56,000 nt of DNA, from contig VGHR01000001.1 of assembly GCA_016868205.1 (NCBI GenBank), positions 8,001 through 64,000 of the forward strand, read 5' to 3'. Positions 16,677 through 25,136 of the stretch are shown one piece after another. A program made the position numbers and the translations under genes. This DNA comes from Betaproteobacteria bacterium. Lineage in GTDB: Bacteria > Pseudomonadota > Gammaproteobacteria > Burkholderiales > Burkholderiaceae_C. The notes beneath the pieces are model-generated. The model was not told the origin of the DNA. It was given only the letters and a program-made list of their open reading frames with translations, and made no database searches. Positions within the stretch are counted from its first letter, which is position 1. The number at the start of each line of letters is the position of its first letter.

Positions 16677-18845
16677 ATGACGAGGCACATGCACGAGCCG
16701 GCCACCCGGGCCCACTGGATGGATCGACTGAGCGCGGCTCTGAAGGCCGGCGTGATGGCGTTGAGCCTGATGGGTGCATCGGCGGCATCGACGCAAACTC
16801 CGCAAGGTGGCCTGGGGCCGCTGACTGCCACAGATGTGGTGCAAACCGAGCAGGTACGCGCGAAGCTGCTGGCGCATGCGCCGCAAGGTGTGGGACCAGG
16901 GCGGCCGGTCTGGCTCGGTCTTCTGATCCAGCATCAGGACGGCTGGCACACCTACTGGAAGAATCCGGGTGACTCCGGTTTGTCCACCACCCTGGAGTGG
17001 ACCCTGCCACAAGGCGTGCAAGCCGGCGAGATCGCCTGGCCCGTCCCCAAGAAGTTTCCACTGGGCGATCTGGCCAACTACGGCTACGAGGGCAGCTTGC
17101 TGCTGCCTGTGCCGGTGCGCATGGAGACGGCCCCTGTCGGGCCGGACTTGATCGTGCAGCTGCACGCGCGCTGGCTCGTCTGCCGGCGCGAGTGCATCCC
17201 CCAGGAGGGGCGGATGAGCCTGCGTTTGCCCACCGCCGGTTCAACGGCCCTGCATGCGTCGGCTTTTCAAGCCGCGCTGGCCGCACAGCCCCAGGTCCTG
17301 CGGGAGACGGGCAGCCGCATCGAGGTACGCGATCAGGCCCTGCACCTGGATATCGCGGGCCTACCGAGCGATGCGCGTGGACGCAAGATGGAGGTCTTCT
17401 TCGAGGCACCGGGTCTGATTGAAACAGCCGGCGCCTGGCAGCAGGGCTGGAAGGGTGAGCGCTGGCAGGCTCAGGTGCCCTTGTCCAAGATGCGCAGCGA
17501 CAGCCCAGGCCAAATCACGGTGGTACTGGCACGCACCGAGGGCACAGGAGCCTGGCAAATACAGGCCCCGGTGAGCGGAACCTGGCCGCCGGCTGCGCCG
17601 CTGGTGGGCGTACCACCGACGCTGGAGGCGGCCCTTAAGGCCGCCGCCGAGCCCGCCCCCTCGATAGCCTGGTTGACGGCGCTGGCGGGCGCTCTGCTCG
17701 GCGGGCTGATTCTTAACCTGATGCCCTGCGTGTTCCCGGTGCTGGCACTCAAGGTGCTCGGTTTCGCGCAAATGCAGCAGGGACAACGATTGCAACTCGG
17801 ATGGGCCTACACCCTTGGGGTGTTGATTTCTTTTACAGCGCTCGGGGCACTGCTGATCGGGCTGCGCTCTGCGGGCGAGGAACTGGGTTGGGGCTTTCAA
17901 TTACAGAGCCCGGGGGTGGTCGCGGCCATGGCGGTGCTCTTTACCGTGCTGGCCTTGAACCTGGCGGGCCTGTTCGAATTCGGGCAATGGGTTCCAGGGG
18001 CACTGGCCAGCTGGCAGCCACGCCATCCGGCGGCCAATGCCGCCCTCTCGGGCGCCCTGGCAGTGGCCATTGCATCGCCCTGCACCGCCCCTTTCATGGG
18101 TGCCTCGCTGGGCGCCGCGCTGACGCTGCCCGCCTGGCAAGGCCTGAGCATCTTTGCCGGGCTCGGGCTGGGCATGGCTGTGCCGTATCTGCTCATCAGC
18201 GCTGTGCCTGCGCTCGGCCGCGCCCTGCCGCGGCCCGGCGCCTGGATGCTGCGCTTCAAGCAGTTCATGGCCTTCCCGATGCTCGCCACAGTGATCTGGC
18301 TGCTTTGGGTCCTCGGTCAACAAAGCGGCATCGATGGTGCGGCCGCGCTGATGCTCCTCCTCCTGCTCTTGGCCCTGTTTTTGTGGACCCTGGGATGGCA
18401 GCCGGGCAGACGGGTCCCGGCCTGTTTGGCGCTGATGGCGCTGCTTCTGGGGCTGACCTGGGCGGGCCCGCAGGTTCTGCGCACGCAGGACACCCGCGTT
18501 GAAAGCGGTCTCTGGCAGGCCTGGGCGCCGGGGCAGGTCGAGCAGCTCAACGGCCAGGGCCGCACCGTCCTGGTTGATTTCACCGCGGCGTGGTGTATCA
18601 CCTGCCAGTACAACAAGCAGGCTGCGCTCAAGGACGAGACCTTCCTGGCCGATGCCAAGGCCAGAAAAGTGGTGCTGCTGCGCGCCGACTGGACGCAGCG
18701 CGATCCGGCCATCACCGCTGCGCTGCGCGCCCTGGGGCGATCGGGTGTGCCGGTTTACGCCCTCTACGCGCCAGGGCGGGCGCCGATCCTGCTTTCAGAA
18801 GTCTTGACGGTGCAGGAGTTGCGGCAAGCCCTGGCCAGGTTGTAA
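16677..18845 (+). CDS. dsbD: Thiol:disulfide interchange protein DsbD
   Basis: Inner-membrane electron shuttle of 722 residues that moves reducing power from cytoplasmic thioredoxin to periplasmic thiol proteins. In order it has an N-terminal leader, a periplasmic DsbD-alpha-type domain with WHTYWKNPGDSG and the cysteine pair CRREC (around 163-170), and an eight-helix membrane domain with the redox cysteines in LNLMPCVFPVLALKVLGF (about 347) and ASPCTAPFMG (about 466). It ends with a thioredoxin domain whose active site is FTAAWCITCQYNKQ (about 638). All cysteines for a full relay are present. The start is uncertain: ATG 16677 is the first, but a signal peptide begins at ATG 16719. It is larger than E. 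coli DsbD (565) because of the ScsB-like N-terminal domain. Confidence 0.93.
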   Translation: MTRHMHEPATRAHWMDRLSAALKAGVMALSLMGASAASTQTPQGGLGPLTATDVVQTEQVRAKLLAHAPQGVGPGRPVWLGLLIQHQDGWHTYWKNPGDSGLSTTLEWTLPQGVQAGEIAWPVPKKFPLGDLANYGYEGSLLLPVPVRMETAPVGPDLIVQLHARWLVCRRECIPQEGRMSLRLPTAGSTALHASAFQAALAAQPQVLRETGSRIEVRDQALHLDIAGLPSDARGRKMEVFFEAPGLIETAGAWQQGWKGERWQAQVPLSKMRSDSPGQITVVLARTEGTGAWQIQAPVSGTWPPAAPLVGVPPTLEAALKAAAEPAPSIAWLTALAGALLGGLILNLMPCVFPVLALKVLGFAQMQQGQRLQLGWAYTLGVLISFTALGALLIGLRSAGEELGWGFQLQSPGVVAAMAVLFTVLALNLAGLFEFGQWVPGALASWQPRHPAANAALSGALAVAIASPCTAPFMGASLGAALTLPAWQGLSIFAGLGLGMAVPYLLISAVPALGRALPRPGAWMLRFKQFMAFPMLATVIWLLWVLGQQSGIDGAAALMLLLLLLALFLWTLGWQPGRRVPACLALMALLLGLTWAGPQVLRTQDTRVESGLWQAWAPGQVEQLNGQGRTVLVDFTAAWCITCQYNKQAALKDETFLADAKARKVVLLRADWTQRDPAITAALRALGRSGVPVYALYAPGRAPILLSEVLTVQELRQALARL

Positions 18846-18927
18846 ATTCGAGCCTGACAGCCAGCCGGCACCGCTTGGCGCAGACTCAGACCCATAAAAG
18901 GCGCGGGCAGCGCCGCAGGAGACTCAC

Positions 18928-19452
18928 ATGGATGCACAGCCCAAGGCGGGCTCAACCGCCGAGAAGGTGGCTTGGGTGCTCGGCCATTGCCGCAATATCG
19001 CCGTCGTTGGACTCTCGCCCAAGCCCCACCGGGCCAGTTTCGATGTGGCGCAGTACATGCAGTCGCGTGGCTACCGCGTTATTCCGATCAATCCCAACGC
19101 CGTCGAAGTTTTGGGCCACAGGGCCTTTCCCAATCTGATCGAGGCGGCCCGGCACGAACGCATCGATCTGGTCAACTGCTTTCGCAACAGCGAAGAAATC
19201 GCTCCCATCGTCGACGAGGCCCTCGCCGTCGGCGCACGGGCCTTGTGGCTGCAGCTGGGCGTTCGCAACGACGAGGCCGTGCGTCGGGCCAGCCAGGCCG
19301 GGCTGGTTGTGGTGCAGGACCGCTGCCTGAAGATTGACCACAAGGCAGTGGCGGGCGGACAGCGGCGGACCTTGGGGGGCGCGAGCACGGCATCCGTGCA
19401 GAGGCCATCGCCTGAGCCCGCCCAGGCGCCTGGCGCGCTGGGTCTTCAATAG
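18928..19452 (+). CDS. CoA-binding protein, YccU family
   Basis: Small cytoplasmic protein of 174 residues with a CoA-binding Rossmann domain like that of succinyl-CoA synthetase alpha (YccU/COG1832). Visible motifs are NIAVVGLSPKPHRASFDVAQ (residues 28-47), GYRVIPINPNAVEVLG, and ALWLQLGVRNDEAVRRA with VVQDRCLKIDH at the domain end. About 25 extra C-terminal residues rich in Gly/Ala/Pro are not conserved. AGGAGA before ATG 18928 supports the start. The last seven bases overlap tail-to-tail with the convergent secreted ClpP-like gene. A function beyond CoA or nucleotide binding is unknown. Confidence 0.88.
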   Translation: MDAQPKAGSTAEKVAWVLGHCRNIAVVGLSPKPHRASFDVAQYMQSRGYRVIPINPNAVEVLGHRAFPNLIEAARHERIDLVNCFRNSEEIAPIVDEALAVGARALWLQLGVRNDEAVRRASQAGLVVVQDRCLKIDHKAVAGGQRRTLGGASTASVQRPSPEPAQAPGALGLQ

Positions 19453-20210
19453 CCCAAAGCGTTCGCCTGCGCTGTTACGGCACCGGGGGCCGGTGGTGTC
19501 CAGCTCACGCCCAGACTCGCGCGAGCCATGGCGGCGGGGACTCGGACCAGACCGGTCTCGGCGGTGGTCAATAGCCCCAGACTCAAGGCATCGGCGTGCG
19601 CGTACACCGTGCACGAGTCCCGGCGGGTTCGGCCCGAGGCGCAGTGCCACGAGCGGGCCGTGCTCTCAGGCCGGCCCAGCTCCGGGACCAGCAAAAGACC
19701 CGTAGGATCTTTCATCTGATAGATCGCCTGTTCCATCACAGCTGCGTCGTACCGGTCCCCCATGCGGTGGCGGTAGTAGGACAGCATGATCTGCGCTCCT
19801 GCCGAACTCAACTGTCCGGTGCTTGGCACATAAGGGCCATGGATGCCGATCAGATGAGGCTGCCCCGCTTGCGCCTGGGCAAACTGGCGTTGCTCGCCCG
19901 CCATGAAGATCAGGGAACAAGCCGACAGACAGTGTCCGACCACGACCGTGGACATCCGCTGATTCTCGACCCAGCGCGCGATGCGCAAGCTGGCCAAAAA
20001 GGCCCCCCCGGGGGAGTTCACCAGCACCAGGCGCCGCACGGGCGAGTCCTCGTGCGCCGCCTTCAGGATCAAGTCATCACCCAACTGAACCGGGCCGCTC
20101 ACATAGAGGTCTTCGCCATCGCGATGCAGGCTCAGCGCTTGGACGGACCCGAGAAAAACAAGGCCGAGAAAGGCCACAACGAGCTTGGAGGCGAATTTGT
20201 ATGCTTTCAT
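19446..20210 (-). CDS. Secreted ClpP/crotonase-fold protein (COG3904-like)
   Basis: Protein of 254 residues with a Sec signal peptide at residues 1-26 (ASKLVVAFLGLVFLGSVQAL), so periplasmic or lipid-free secreted. The mature part has the ClpP-like core: VLVNSPGGAFLASLRIARWV matches the ClpP/SppA N-S-P-G-G oxyanion motif, VVGHCLSACSLIFMAG matches the nucleophilic serine segment, and HLIGIHGPYVP offers the catalytic histidine. This suggests a periplasmic serine peptidase or a degenerate relative; three to four cysteines (CLSAC, then C...C) could form disulfides. ATG 20210 has GGAG upstream. The upstream 295 bases are unusually AT-rich and contain a palindrome. Its substrate and physiological role are unknown. 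Confidence 0.72.
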   Translation of the reverse strand: MKAYKFASKLVVAFLGLVFLGSVQALSLHRDGEDLYVSGPVQLGDDLILKAAHEDSPVRRLVLVNSPGGAFLASLRIARWVENQRMSTVVVGHCLSACSLIFMAGEQRQFAQAQAGQPHLIGIHGPYVPSTGQLSSAGAQIMLSYYRHRMGDRYDAAVMEQAIYQMKDPTGLLLVPELGRPESTARSWHCASGRTRRDSCTVYAHADALSLGLLTTAETGLVRVPAAMARASLGVSWTPPAPGAVTAQANALGY

Positions 20211-20505
20211 TTGCAATCTCCGGGCGATTGAGTTGCGTTTGAAGCAAATTTTTAACAATCATTTGTTATTTATCAATAACATTATTTTTCTTTTTGTGTA
20301 TTTTGGGAGACATTTTTAGACTATCGAAAGACTCCCATAGATCAAATTGTTATAAAAAGTCTTTGGGATGGGCTCGCCAAGTGTCGAGAGGGCCTGGGTG
20401 TACTACCGCAGCCACGCCGCGGGCGATCCGGATCGCTTGACCCCTCATAATCCCGGGGTGAAGCTCCACCGCTGCGAGCTAGCTCTGGCAACAAGCACCC
20501 CATCC
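20211..20505. other. AT-rich intergenic region upstream of the secreted ClpP-like gene and hemE
   Basis: This 295-bp divergent gap is much richer in A and T than the rest of the left arm from about 20225 to 20370. It contains a perfect palindrome (separate entry), a second interrupted repeat TGGGAG...CTCCCA, and TATAAA-like boxes such as TTGTTATAAAAAG that could be promoters for hemE. No ORF with recognisable features is present. It may bind an H-NS-like protein or another regulator, but that is inference. Confidence 0.5.
20264..20281. promoter_or_regulatory. Perfect 18-bp palindrome, candidate operator
   Basis: TGTTATT (20264-20270) and AATAACA (20275-20281) are exact reverse complements around a four-base TATC centre. 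It lies 54 bases upstream of the ATG of the secreted ClpP-like gene on the opposite strand, in the position of an operator. The stem is too AT-rich for an efficient intrinsic terminator although T-rich sequence follows. Confidence 0.45.
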
Positions 20506-21603
20506 ATGCAAAACGACAGCTTCCTGAAGGCCTGCCTGCGGCAGGCCACCGAACACACCCCCGTCTGGCTCATGAGACAGGCCGGACGCTACTTGCCTGA
20601 GTACTGCGCCACGCGAGCCAAGGCGGGCAGCTTCATGGGACTGGCCACCAATGTGCAATTCGCCACCGAGGTCACGCTGCAACCCCTGGATCGCTACCGG
20701 CTCGATGCAGCCATCCTGTTCTCAGACATCCTGACCGTGCCGGACGCGATGGGGCTGGGTCTGTCCTTCGCGCAGGGCGAGGGCCCCAAGTTTGAGAAAG
20801 TGGTGCGCGATGAGGCCGCCGTCGCCGCACTGGCCGTGCCGGACATGCACAAGCTGCAATATGTCTTCGATGCCGTGAGTTCCATCCGCAAAGCGCTCCG
20901 GGGACGGGTCCCCTTGATCGGCTTTTCGGGCAGCCCCTGGACACTGGCTTGCTACATGGTCGAAGGCGGTGGTAGCGACGATTACCGGCAGGTCAAGAGT
21001 CTCATGTACGCGCGGCCCGACTTGATGCACCGCATCCTGGCGGTCAACGCCGATGCGGTGGCCGCTTATCTCAACGCCCAGATCCAGGCCGGAGCACAGG
21101 CCGTCATGGTCTTCGACAGCTGGGGCGGAGTGCTCGCCGACGGGGCATTCCAGACCTTCAGCCTGGACTACACCCGGCGGGTTCTGACTCAGCTCCAACG
21201 CAGCCATGACGGCGCGATCGTCCCGCGGATCGTGTTTACCAAGGGTGGGGGCCTGTGGCTGCAAGAGATGGGGCAGCTCGACTGTGAGGTGCTGGGCCTG
21301 GATTGGACGGTCAACCTCGGGCAGGCCCGTGCGCTGGTCGGGGGGCAGGCCGGCGGCCCGGGCAAGGCGCTACAGGGCAACATCGATCCCAATGTGCTGT
21401 TCGCCCCCCCGCAAGCCATTGCCGAACAGGTGCGCGGTGTTCTGGACAGCTTTGGCCCGCCGCACACTGATGCGGCCGCCCCTGGCCCCACGCACATCTT
21501 CAACCTCGGTCACGGGATCAGCCAGCACACCCCGCCCGAGCATGTGCAGGCCCTGGTGGAGGCGGTTCACAGCCATTCGCGTCAGATGCGATCAGCGCGC
21601 TGA
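20506..21603 (+). CDS. hemE: Uroporphyrinogen decarboxylase HemE
   Basis: Cytoplasmic heme-pathway enzyme of 365 residues that decarboxylates uroporphyrinogen III to coproporphyrinogen III. Seen: [15 protein letters not shown] (residues 22-36, substrate-binding Arg), [16 protein letters not shown] with the catalytic Asp, [43 protein letters not shown] and the C-terminal [15 protein letters not shown] 20506 matches the family start ([11 protein letters not shown]); the longer frame upstream has no homology. No ribosome site is obvious. It is the first of two essential genes followed by an intergenic region with DnaA boxes and then priA. Confidence 0.97.
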   Translation: MQNDSFLKACLRQATEHTPVWLMRQAGRYLPEYCATRAKAGSFMGLATNVQFATEVTLQPLDRYRLDAAILFSDILTVPDAMGLGLSFAQGEGPKFEKVVRDEAAVAALAVPDMHKLQYVFDAVSSIRKALRGRVPLIGFSGSPWTLACYMVEGGGSDDYRQVKSLMYARPDLMHRILAVNADAVAAYLNAQIQAGAQAVMVFDSWGGVLADGAFQTFSLDYTRRVLTQLQRSHDGAIVPRIVFTKGGGLWLQEMGQLDCEVLGLDWTVNLGQARALVGGQAGGPGKALQGNIDPNVLFAPPQAIAEQVRGVLDSFGPPHTDAAAPGPTHIFNLGHGISQHTPPEHVQALVEAVHSHSRQMRSAR

Positions 21604-21668
21604 CTTTCGCGCAGAGCCGGCCCCAAAAAACGAGTCCTATAGCACGAAAGGGCTCGGCCAGGCCCGAC

Positions 21669-21677
21669 TTATGCACA
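21669..21677 (+). promoter_or_regulatory. DnaA box 1
   Basis: TTATGCACA, a perfect match to the TTATNCACA consensus, 66 bases after the hemE stop. It has the same orientation as box 2. Confidence 0.6.
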
Positions 21678-21856
21678 AAAATCGTGCTGCGGTGCGAAAA
21701 GCAGATTGAAAGGCAAGAAAGCCCGTTTCAAGAAACAGAAAACACCCAAGTGCTTGTTTTTTATAGGCTTTATTCAAATGCTGGAAATCCGGGCAGAACA
21801 AGCAACGCCTTGATTTTTAAGGCTTGGCGGGAGGTCGGGGCGAGCTATCAACAAAG

Positions 21857-21865
21857 TTATCCACA
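21857..21865 (+). promoter_or_regulatory. DnaA box 2
   Basis: TTATCCACA, the strongest form of the DnaA box consensus, 188 bases from box 1 and 85 bases before the priA start. It sits just before an AT-rich run. Confidence 0.65.
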
Positions 21866-21949
21866 TAAACGCTGAACAATTCCAAAGTCTCATTCAAATC
21901 AAATACTTAGCCGATTTTGCGAAAGTGGAATTGCGACAAAAAGAAAAAA

Positions 21950-24064
21950 ATGGGTTTTTGGCTAGACATTGTGGTTGCGGCGCCGGCTCATAGCGGCATC
22001 ACCGGCCCTCTCACCTATGAAAGTAAGTCAGCGCTTTCACCCGGGCAGTTGGTGCGTGTGCCCTTGGGTCGGCGAGAGGTGCTCGGTGTGGTGTGGGGCT
22101 TGCGCAGCGATGCGGGCAGCCTGAGCCCGGGACAAAGCAAATCGGTTCTCGATGTGCTCGAAGGCCTTCCCGCCCTGTCAGCCAACTGGCAGGCGCTGAT
22201 CGGCTTTACCGCCAACTACTACCAGCGCAGCGTCGGCGAGGTGGCCCTGGCCGCGCTGCCCCCTCAGTTGCGTGAGCTCGATGCCCTCGGGCTGGCACGC
22301 CGGCTTAAGAAAGCCGCCTCATCACCGCTCGCGCCCGAAACAATGGCCCAGGCTGATCGCCCCGCCCTGAGTGCGCAGCAGGCCCAGGCCTTGGAACTGT
22401 TTGAAGACACCCGCCGGCCGGCCCTGCTGTTTGGCGCCACCGGCAGCGGCAAGACAGAGGTCTATCTGCGGGCCGCCGAAGAACTGCTGCAAGAGCGGCC
22501 GCAGGCTCAGGTGCTGATGATGGTGCCAGAGATCAACCTGACCCCACAACTGGAGACCCGGTTGCGAGATCGCTTTGCTGGCCTGGGGCCGGGAGCAGTG
22601 GTGGCCTTGCACAGCGGGCTGACCCCGGCACAGCGCCTGAAAAGCTGGCTGGCCGCCCACACCGGACAGGCACGATTGATCCTGGGCACTCGCATGGCGG
22701 TGCTTGCCTCGCTGCCGCAGCTGCAGTTGATCGTGGTCGACGAGGAGCACGACCCGAGTTACAAGCAGCAAGAGGGGGCGCGGTATTCGGCGCGCGACCT
22801 GGCCGTCTACCGCGCCCATTTGGAAAGCCGCTCGGTCGCGGACAAAGCGGCAGGCTGCCGCGTCATGCTCGGCTCGGCCACCCCCTCGCTGGAAACTTGG
22901 CAGGCCTGCCTGAAAGGGCGCTACCTTCGACTGGATATGCCCTTGCGCATCGGCGCCTCAGGCGTGGGCGAAGGACCTGAAGTGCGGGTGCTCGACATGA
23001 GCAAGCAGGCCAAGGGGGCCCTGCTTGCACCGCCTCTGATGCAGGCCATCGCCGAACGGGTGTCACGCGGTGAGCAGTCCCTGGTCTTCCTCAACCGCCG
23101 AGGCTACGCGCCGGTGCTGGCATGCCATGCCTGCGGATGGAAAAGCCAATGTCCGCATTGCAGCGCCTACCGGGTGTTCCACAAGGTGGACCGCAGCCTG
23201 CGCTGTCACCACTGCGGCTATACCGAGCCGGTGCCGCGCGGCTGCCCCGACTGTGGCAATGTGGACATCACCCCCGTGGGGCGCGGCACCGAGCAATTGG
23301 AGGAGCAGGTAGCGCACCTGCTGAGCGATCTCAAGCGGCCCGACGGATCGCCGGTGCGTGTGCTGCGGATCGATGCCGACAGCGCCCGGGGCAAGGGTGT
23401 GCTGCAGGCGCGCTTGGCTCAGGTACACGCGGGCCATACCGATGTGCTGGTGGGCACACAGATGGTGACCAAGGGCCATGACTTCCGTCACATCACGCTG
23501 GTGGCGGCCGTCAACCCGGACAGCTCGCTGTATTCAAGCGACTTTCGCGCACCAGAGCGCCTGTTTGCGCTTCTCATGCAAGCGGCCGGTCGCGCGGGAC
23601 GACAGGCACAGCACAGCGCCACCGCTCAAATGTGGGTGCAAACCTTTCACCCGCAACACCCTTTGTTTGACGCCCTACGCCGACACGACTACGCCGGCTT
23701 TGCACAAGAGGAGTTGCACAGCCGGCAATCAGCAGGCCTGCCGCCCTTCAGTCACGCCGCGCTGCTGCGCGCCGAGGCGGCCTCGCAGGAACTGGCCCAG
23801 GATTTTCTGCGTGCTGCAGCGCAGGCGGCAGCGCAGCAGGTCCTGCCCGGGGCCGATCGGGTGCAGCTGTACCCAGCCGTGCCCATGCCCCTGCAACGGC
23901 TGGCCAATGTCGAGCGGGCTCAGATGCTGATCGAGAGCGCCTCACGGCCGGCCCTGCAACAGTTCATGAGTGCCTGGCAACCCGTGCTCGCCCAGCTGAG
24001 CAGCCAGCACGCTTTCAAGCGTCTGATGCGCTGGGCTCTGGATGTCGACCCGCTCAGTATCTGA
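21950..24064 (+). CDS. priA: Primosomal protein N' (replication restart helicase PriA)
   Basis: Superfamily 2 helicase of 704 residues that reloads the replisome at stalled forks. It has an N-terminal 3'-DNA-binding domain (VVAAPAHSGITGPLTYESKS), Walker A GATGSGKTEVYL (about 159-170), and the DEEH box in VVDEEHDPSYKQQEGARYS. The zinc-binding region has paired Cys-x2-Cys motifs from CHACGWKSQCPHC to CHHCGYTEPVPRGCPDCG (about 391-443), and the helicase motifs VGTQMVTKGHDF and RAPERLFALLMQAAGRAGR follow. Length is normal (E. coli 732). ATG 21950 is chosen over TTG 21917 because the family N-terminus starts there; the ribosome site is weak. It converges on the AEC permease gene with only two bases between stops. 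Confidence 0.96.
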   Translation: MGFWLDIVVAAPAHSGITGPLTYESKSALSPGQLVRVPLGRREVLGVVWGLRSDAGSLSPGQSKSVLDVLEGLPALSANWQALIGFTANYYQRSVGEVALAALPPQLRELDALGLARRLKKAASSPLAPETMAQADRPALSAQQAQALELFEDTRRPALLFGATGSGKTEVYLRAAEELLQERPQAQVLMMVPEINLTPQLETRLRDRFAGLGPGAVVALHSGLTPAQRLKSWLAAHTGQARLILGTRMAVLASLPQLQLIVVDEEHDPSYKQQEGARYSARDLAVYRAHLESRSVADKAAGCRVMLGSATPSLETWQACLKGRYLRLDMPLRIGASGVGEGPEVRVLDMSKQAKGALLAPPLMQAIAERVSRGEQSLVFLNRRGYAPVLACHACGWKSQCPHCSAYRVFHKVDRSLRCHHCGYTEPVPRGCPDCGNVDITPVGRGTEQLEEQVAHLLSDLKRPDGSPVRVLRIDADSARGKGVLQARLAQVHAGHTDVLVGTQMVTKGHDFRHITLVAAVNPDSSLYSSDFRAPERLFALLMQAAGRAGRQAQHSATAQMWVQTFHPQHPLFDALRRHDYAGFAQEELHSRQSAGLPPFSHAALLRAEAASQELAQDFLRAAAQAAAQQVLPGADRVQLYPAVPMPLQRLANVERAQMLIESASRPALQQFMSAWQPVLAQLSSQHAFKRLMRWALDVDPLSI

Positions 24065-24066
24065 GC

Positions 24067-25026
24067 TCAGAGCAACCAGGACACGGCCACGGAAAAAGTC
24101 AGGAAGGCCAACACCGTTGACCAAAGAATGATGCGCGCGATGCGCGCGGTGTTGGCGCCAAAACGCTCAGACAGTAAAGATACATTGCTGGCACTTGGCA
24201 AGGCTGCCACCAAGGTGGCGGTAGTCACTGAGAATACGCTCAGGCCCAGGCCGCTGGCCATCGCCAAGGCGCCCAAGCCAGCCACCAACGCAGGATGGAC
24301 CACCAGCTTGATCAGGACCACGGCGGCCTCTTCACCGGAGGGCAACACGGCGCGGCCGGCACTGGCCATCTGCGATCGGGCCAGCACAGCGCCAATGGTG
24401 AACAAGGCCACGGGCGATGCCGCATCGGCCAGCAGGGTGATGGTTTTCATGACGGGCGCCACCGGTTGCAGCTCGAGCCCGGAGGCTAGCGCACCAAGCA
24501 AAACTGCCCACGGCATGGGGTTGGACAGCACGCCCTTGAGCGCTTGAGCGGCTGCCTGCTCAGCGCCGTGCAGGCCGGCACCGTCCAGACGCGAAAGGGC
24601 GATACACAGGGAGCTGATGAGCACCAGGTCCACCAGAATGGTGACGATGGCCGGCCCGGCAGCCTGCACGCCCATGAAAGACACCAGCAAGGGGACGCCC
24701 ATGAAGCCCGTATTGGGGAAGGTGGCCACCAGAGCCCCAAAGGCCGAGTCATTCCAGCTCAAATGACGCCTGCGCGCGATCAGCACCGCCAGCAACACCA
24801 CAAACAAAGCGCAGAGCAGATAAAGCAGCGCCAGCTTGACATCGAGCAGTTGCGACAGCGGTGTGTCAGCCCCAAAACGGTAGAGCATGCAAGGCAAGGC
24901 AAAGTAAAGCACAAAGGCGTTCAGACCGGTAATGGCCGATACCGGCAAGAAACGCAAACGCGCCGCCATAAAGCCGCACAGAACCAGCGCGAAGAACGGA
25001 AAAGTCTGAAGCAAAATGGCCGTCAT
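24067..25026 (-). CDS. AEC-family (auxin efflux carrier-like) transporter
   Basis: Inner-membrane protein of 319 residues with about ten hydrophobic helices in two halves, as in the AEC/MdcF family of bacterial permeases (malonate or other organic-acid transport is known for some members). The N-terminal FPFFALVLCGFMAARLRFLP and ALPCMLYRFG fit the first helices. GFMGVPLLVSFMG and SNPMPWAVLLGALASGLEL are the conserved inter-helix motifs, and GLSVFSVTTATLVAALPSAS is the second-half glycine-serine motif. It is divergent from rep with 110 bp between the starts. Substrate direction and identity are not predictable. Confidence 0.9.
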   Translation of the reverse strand: MTAILLQTFPFFALVLCGFMAARLRFLPVSAITGLNAFVLYFALPCMLYRFGADTPLSQLLDVKLALLYLLCALFVVLLAVLIARRRHLSWNDSAFGALVATFPNTGFMGVPLLVSFMGVQAAGPAIVTILVDLVLISSLCIALSRLDGAGLHGAEQAAAQALKGVLSNPMPWAVLLGALASGLELQPVAPVMKTITLLADAASPVALFTIGAVLARSQMASAGRAVLPSGEEAAVVLIKLVVHPALVAGLGALAMASGLGLSVFSVTTATLVAALPSASNVSLLSERFGANTARIARIILWSTVLAFLTFSVAVSWLL

Positions 25027-25136
25027 GAGGTCTGTATTGTCAACCCGCGCGCGCAGGCCGCCGCTACAGCCGGCGCCGGGGGACCTATGATGTTGCGTTT
25101 TGCCGGCTACTCCAGGCCGGCTGACTCGCCAGACTC

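Larger units (their letters stand above)
21604..21949. other. Intergenic region hemE-priA with DnaA boxes and an AT-rich stretch
   Basis: This 346-bp stretch has no gene. It contains two exact TTATNCACA DnaA boxes in the same orientation (separate entries), with an AT-rich stretch between them at about 21750-21782 (CTTGTTTTTTATAGGC and TTATTCAAATG) and another near 21880-21910. The G+C content is clearly below that of both neighbours. It may be an origin-related or DnaA-regulated region. In alphaproteobacteria such as Caulobacter, oriC is next to hemE, but in this organism that equivalence is only a hypothesis. Confidence 0.55.
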
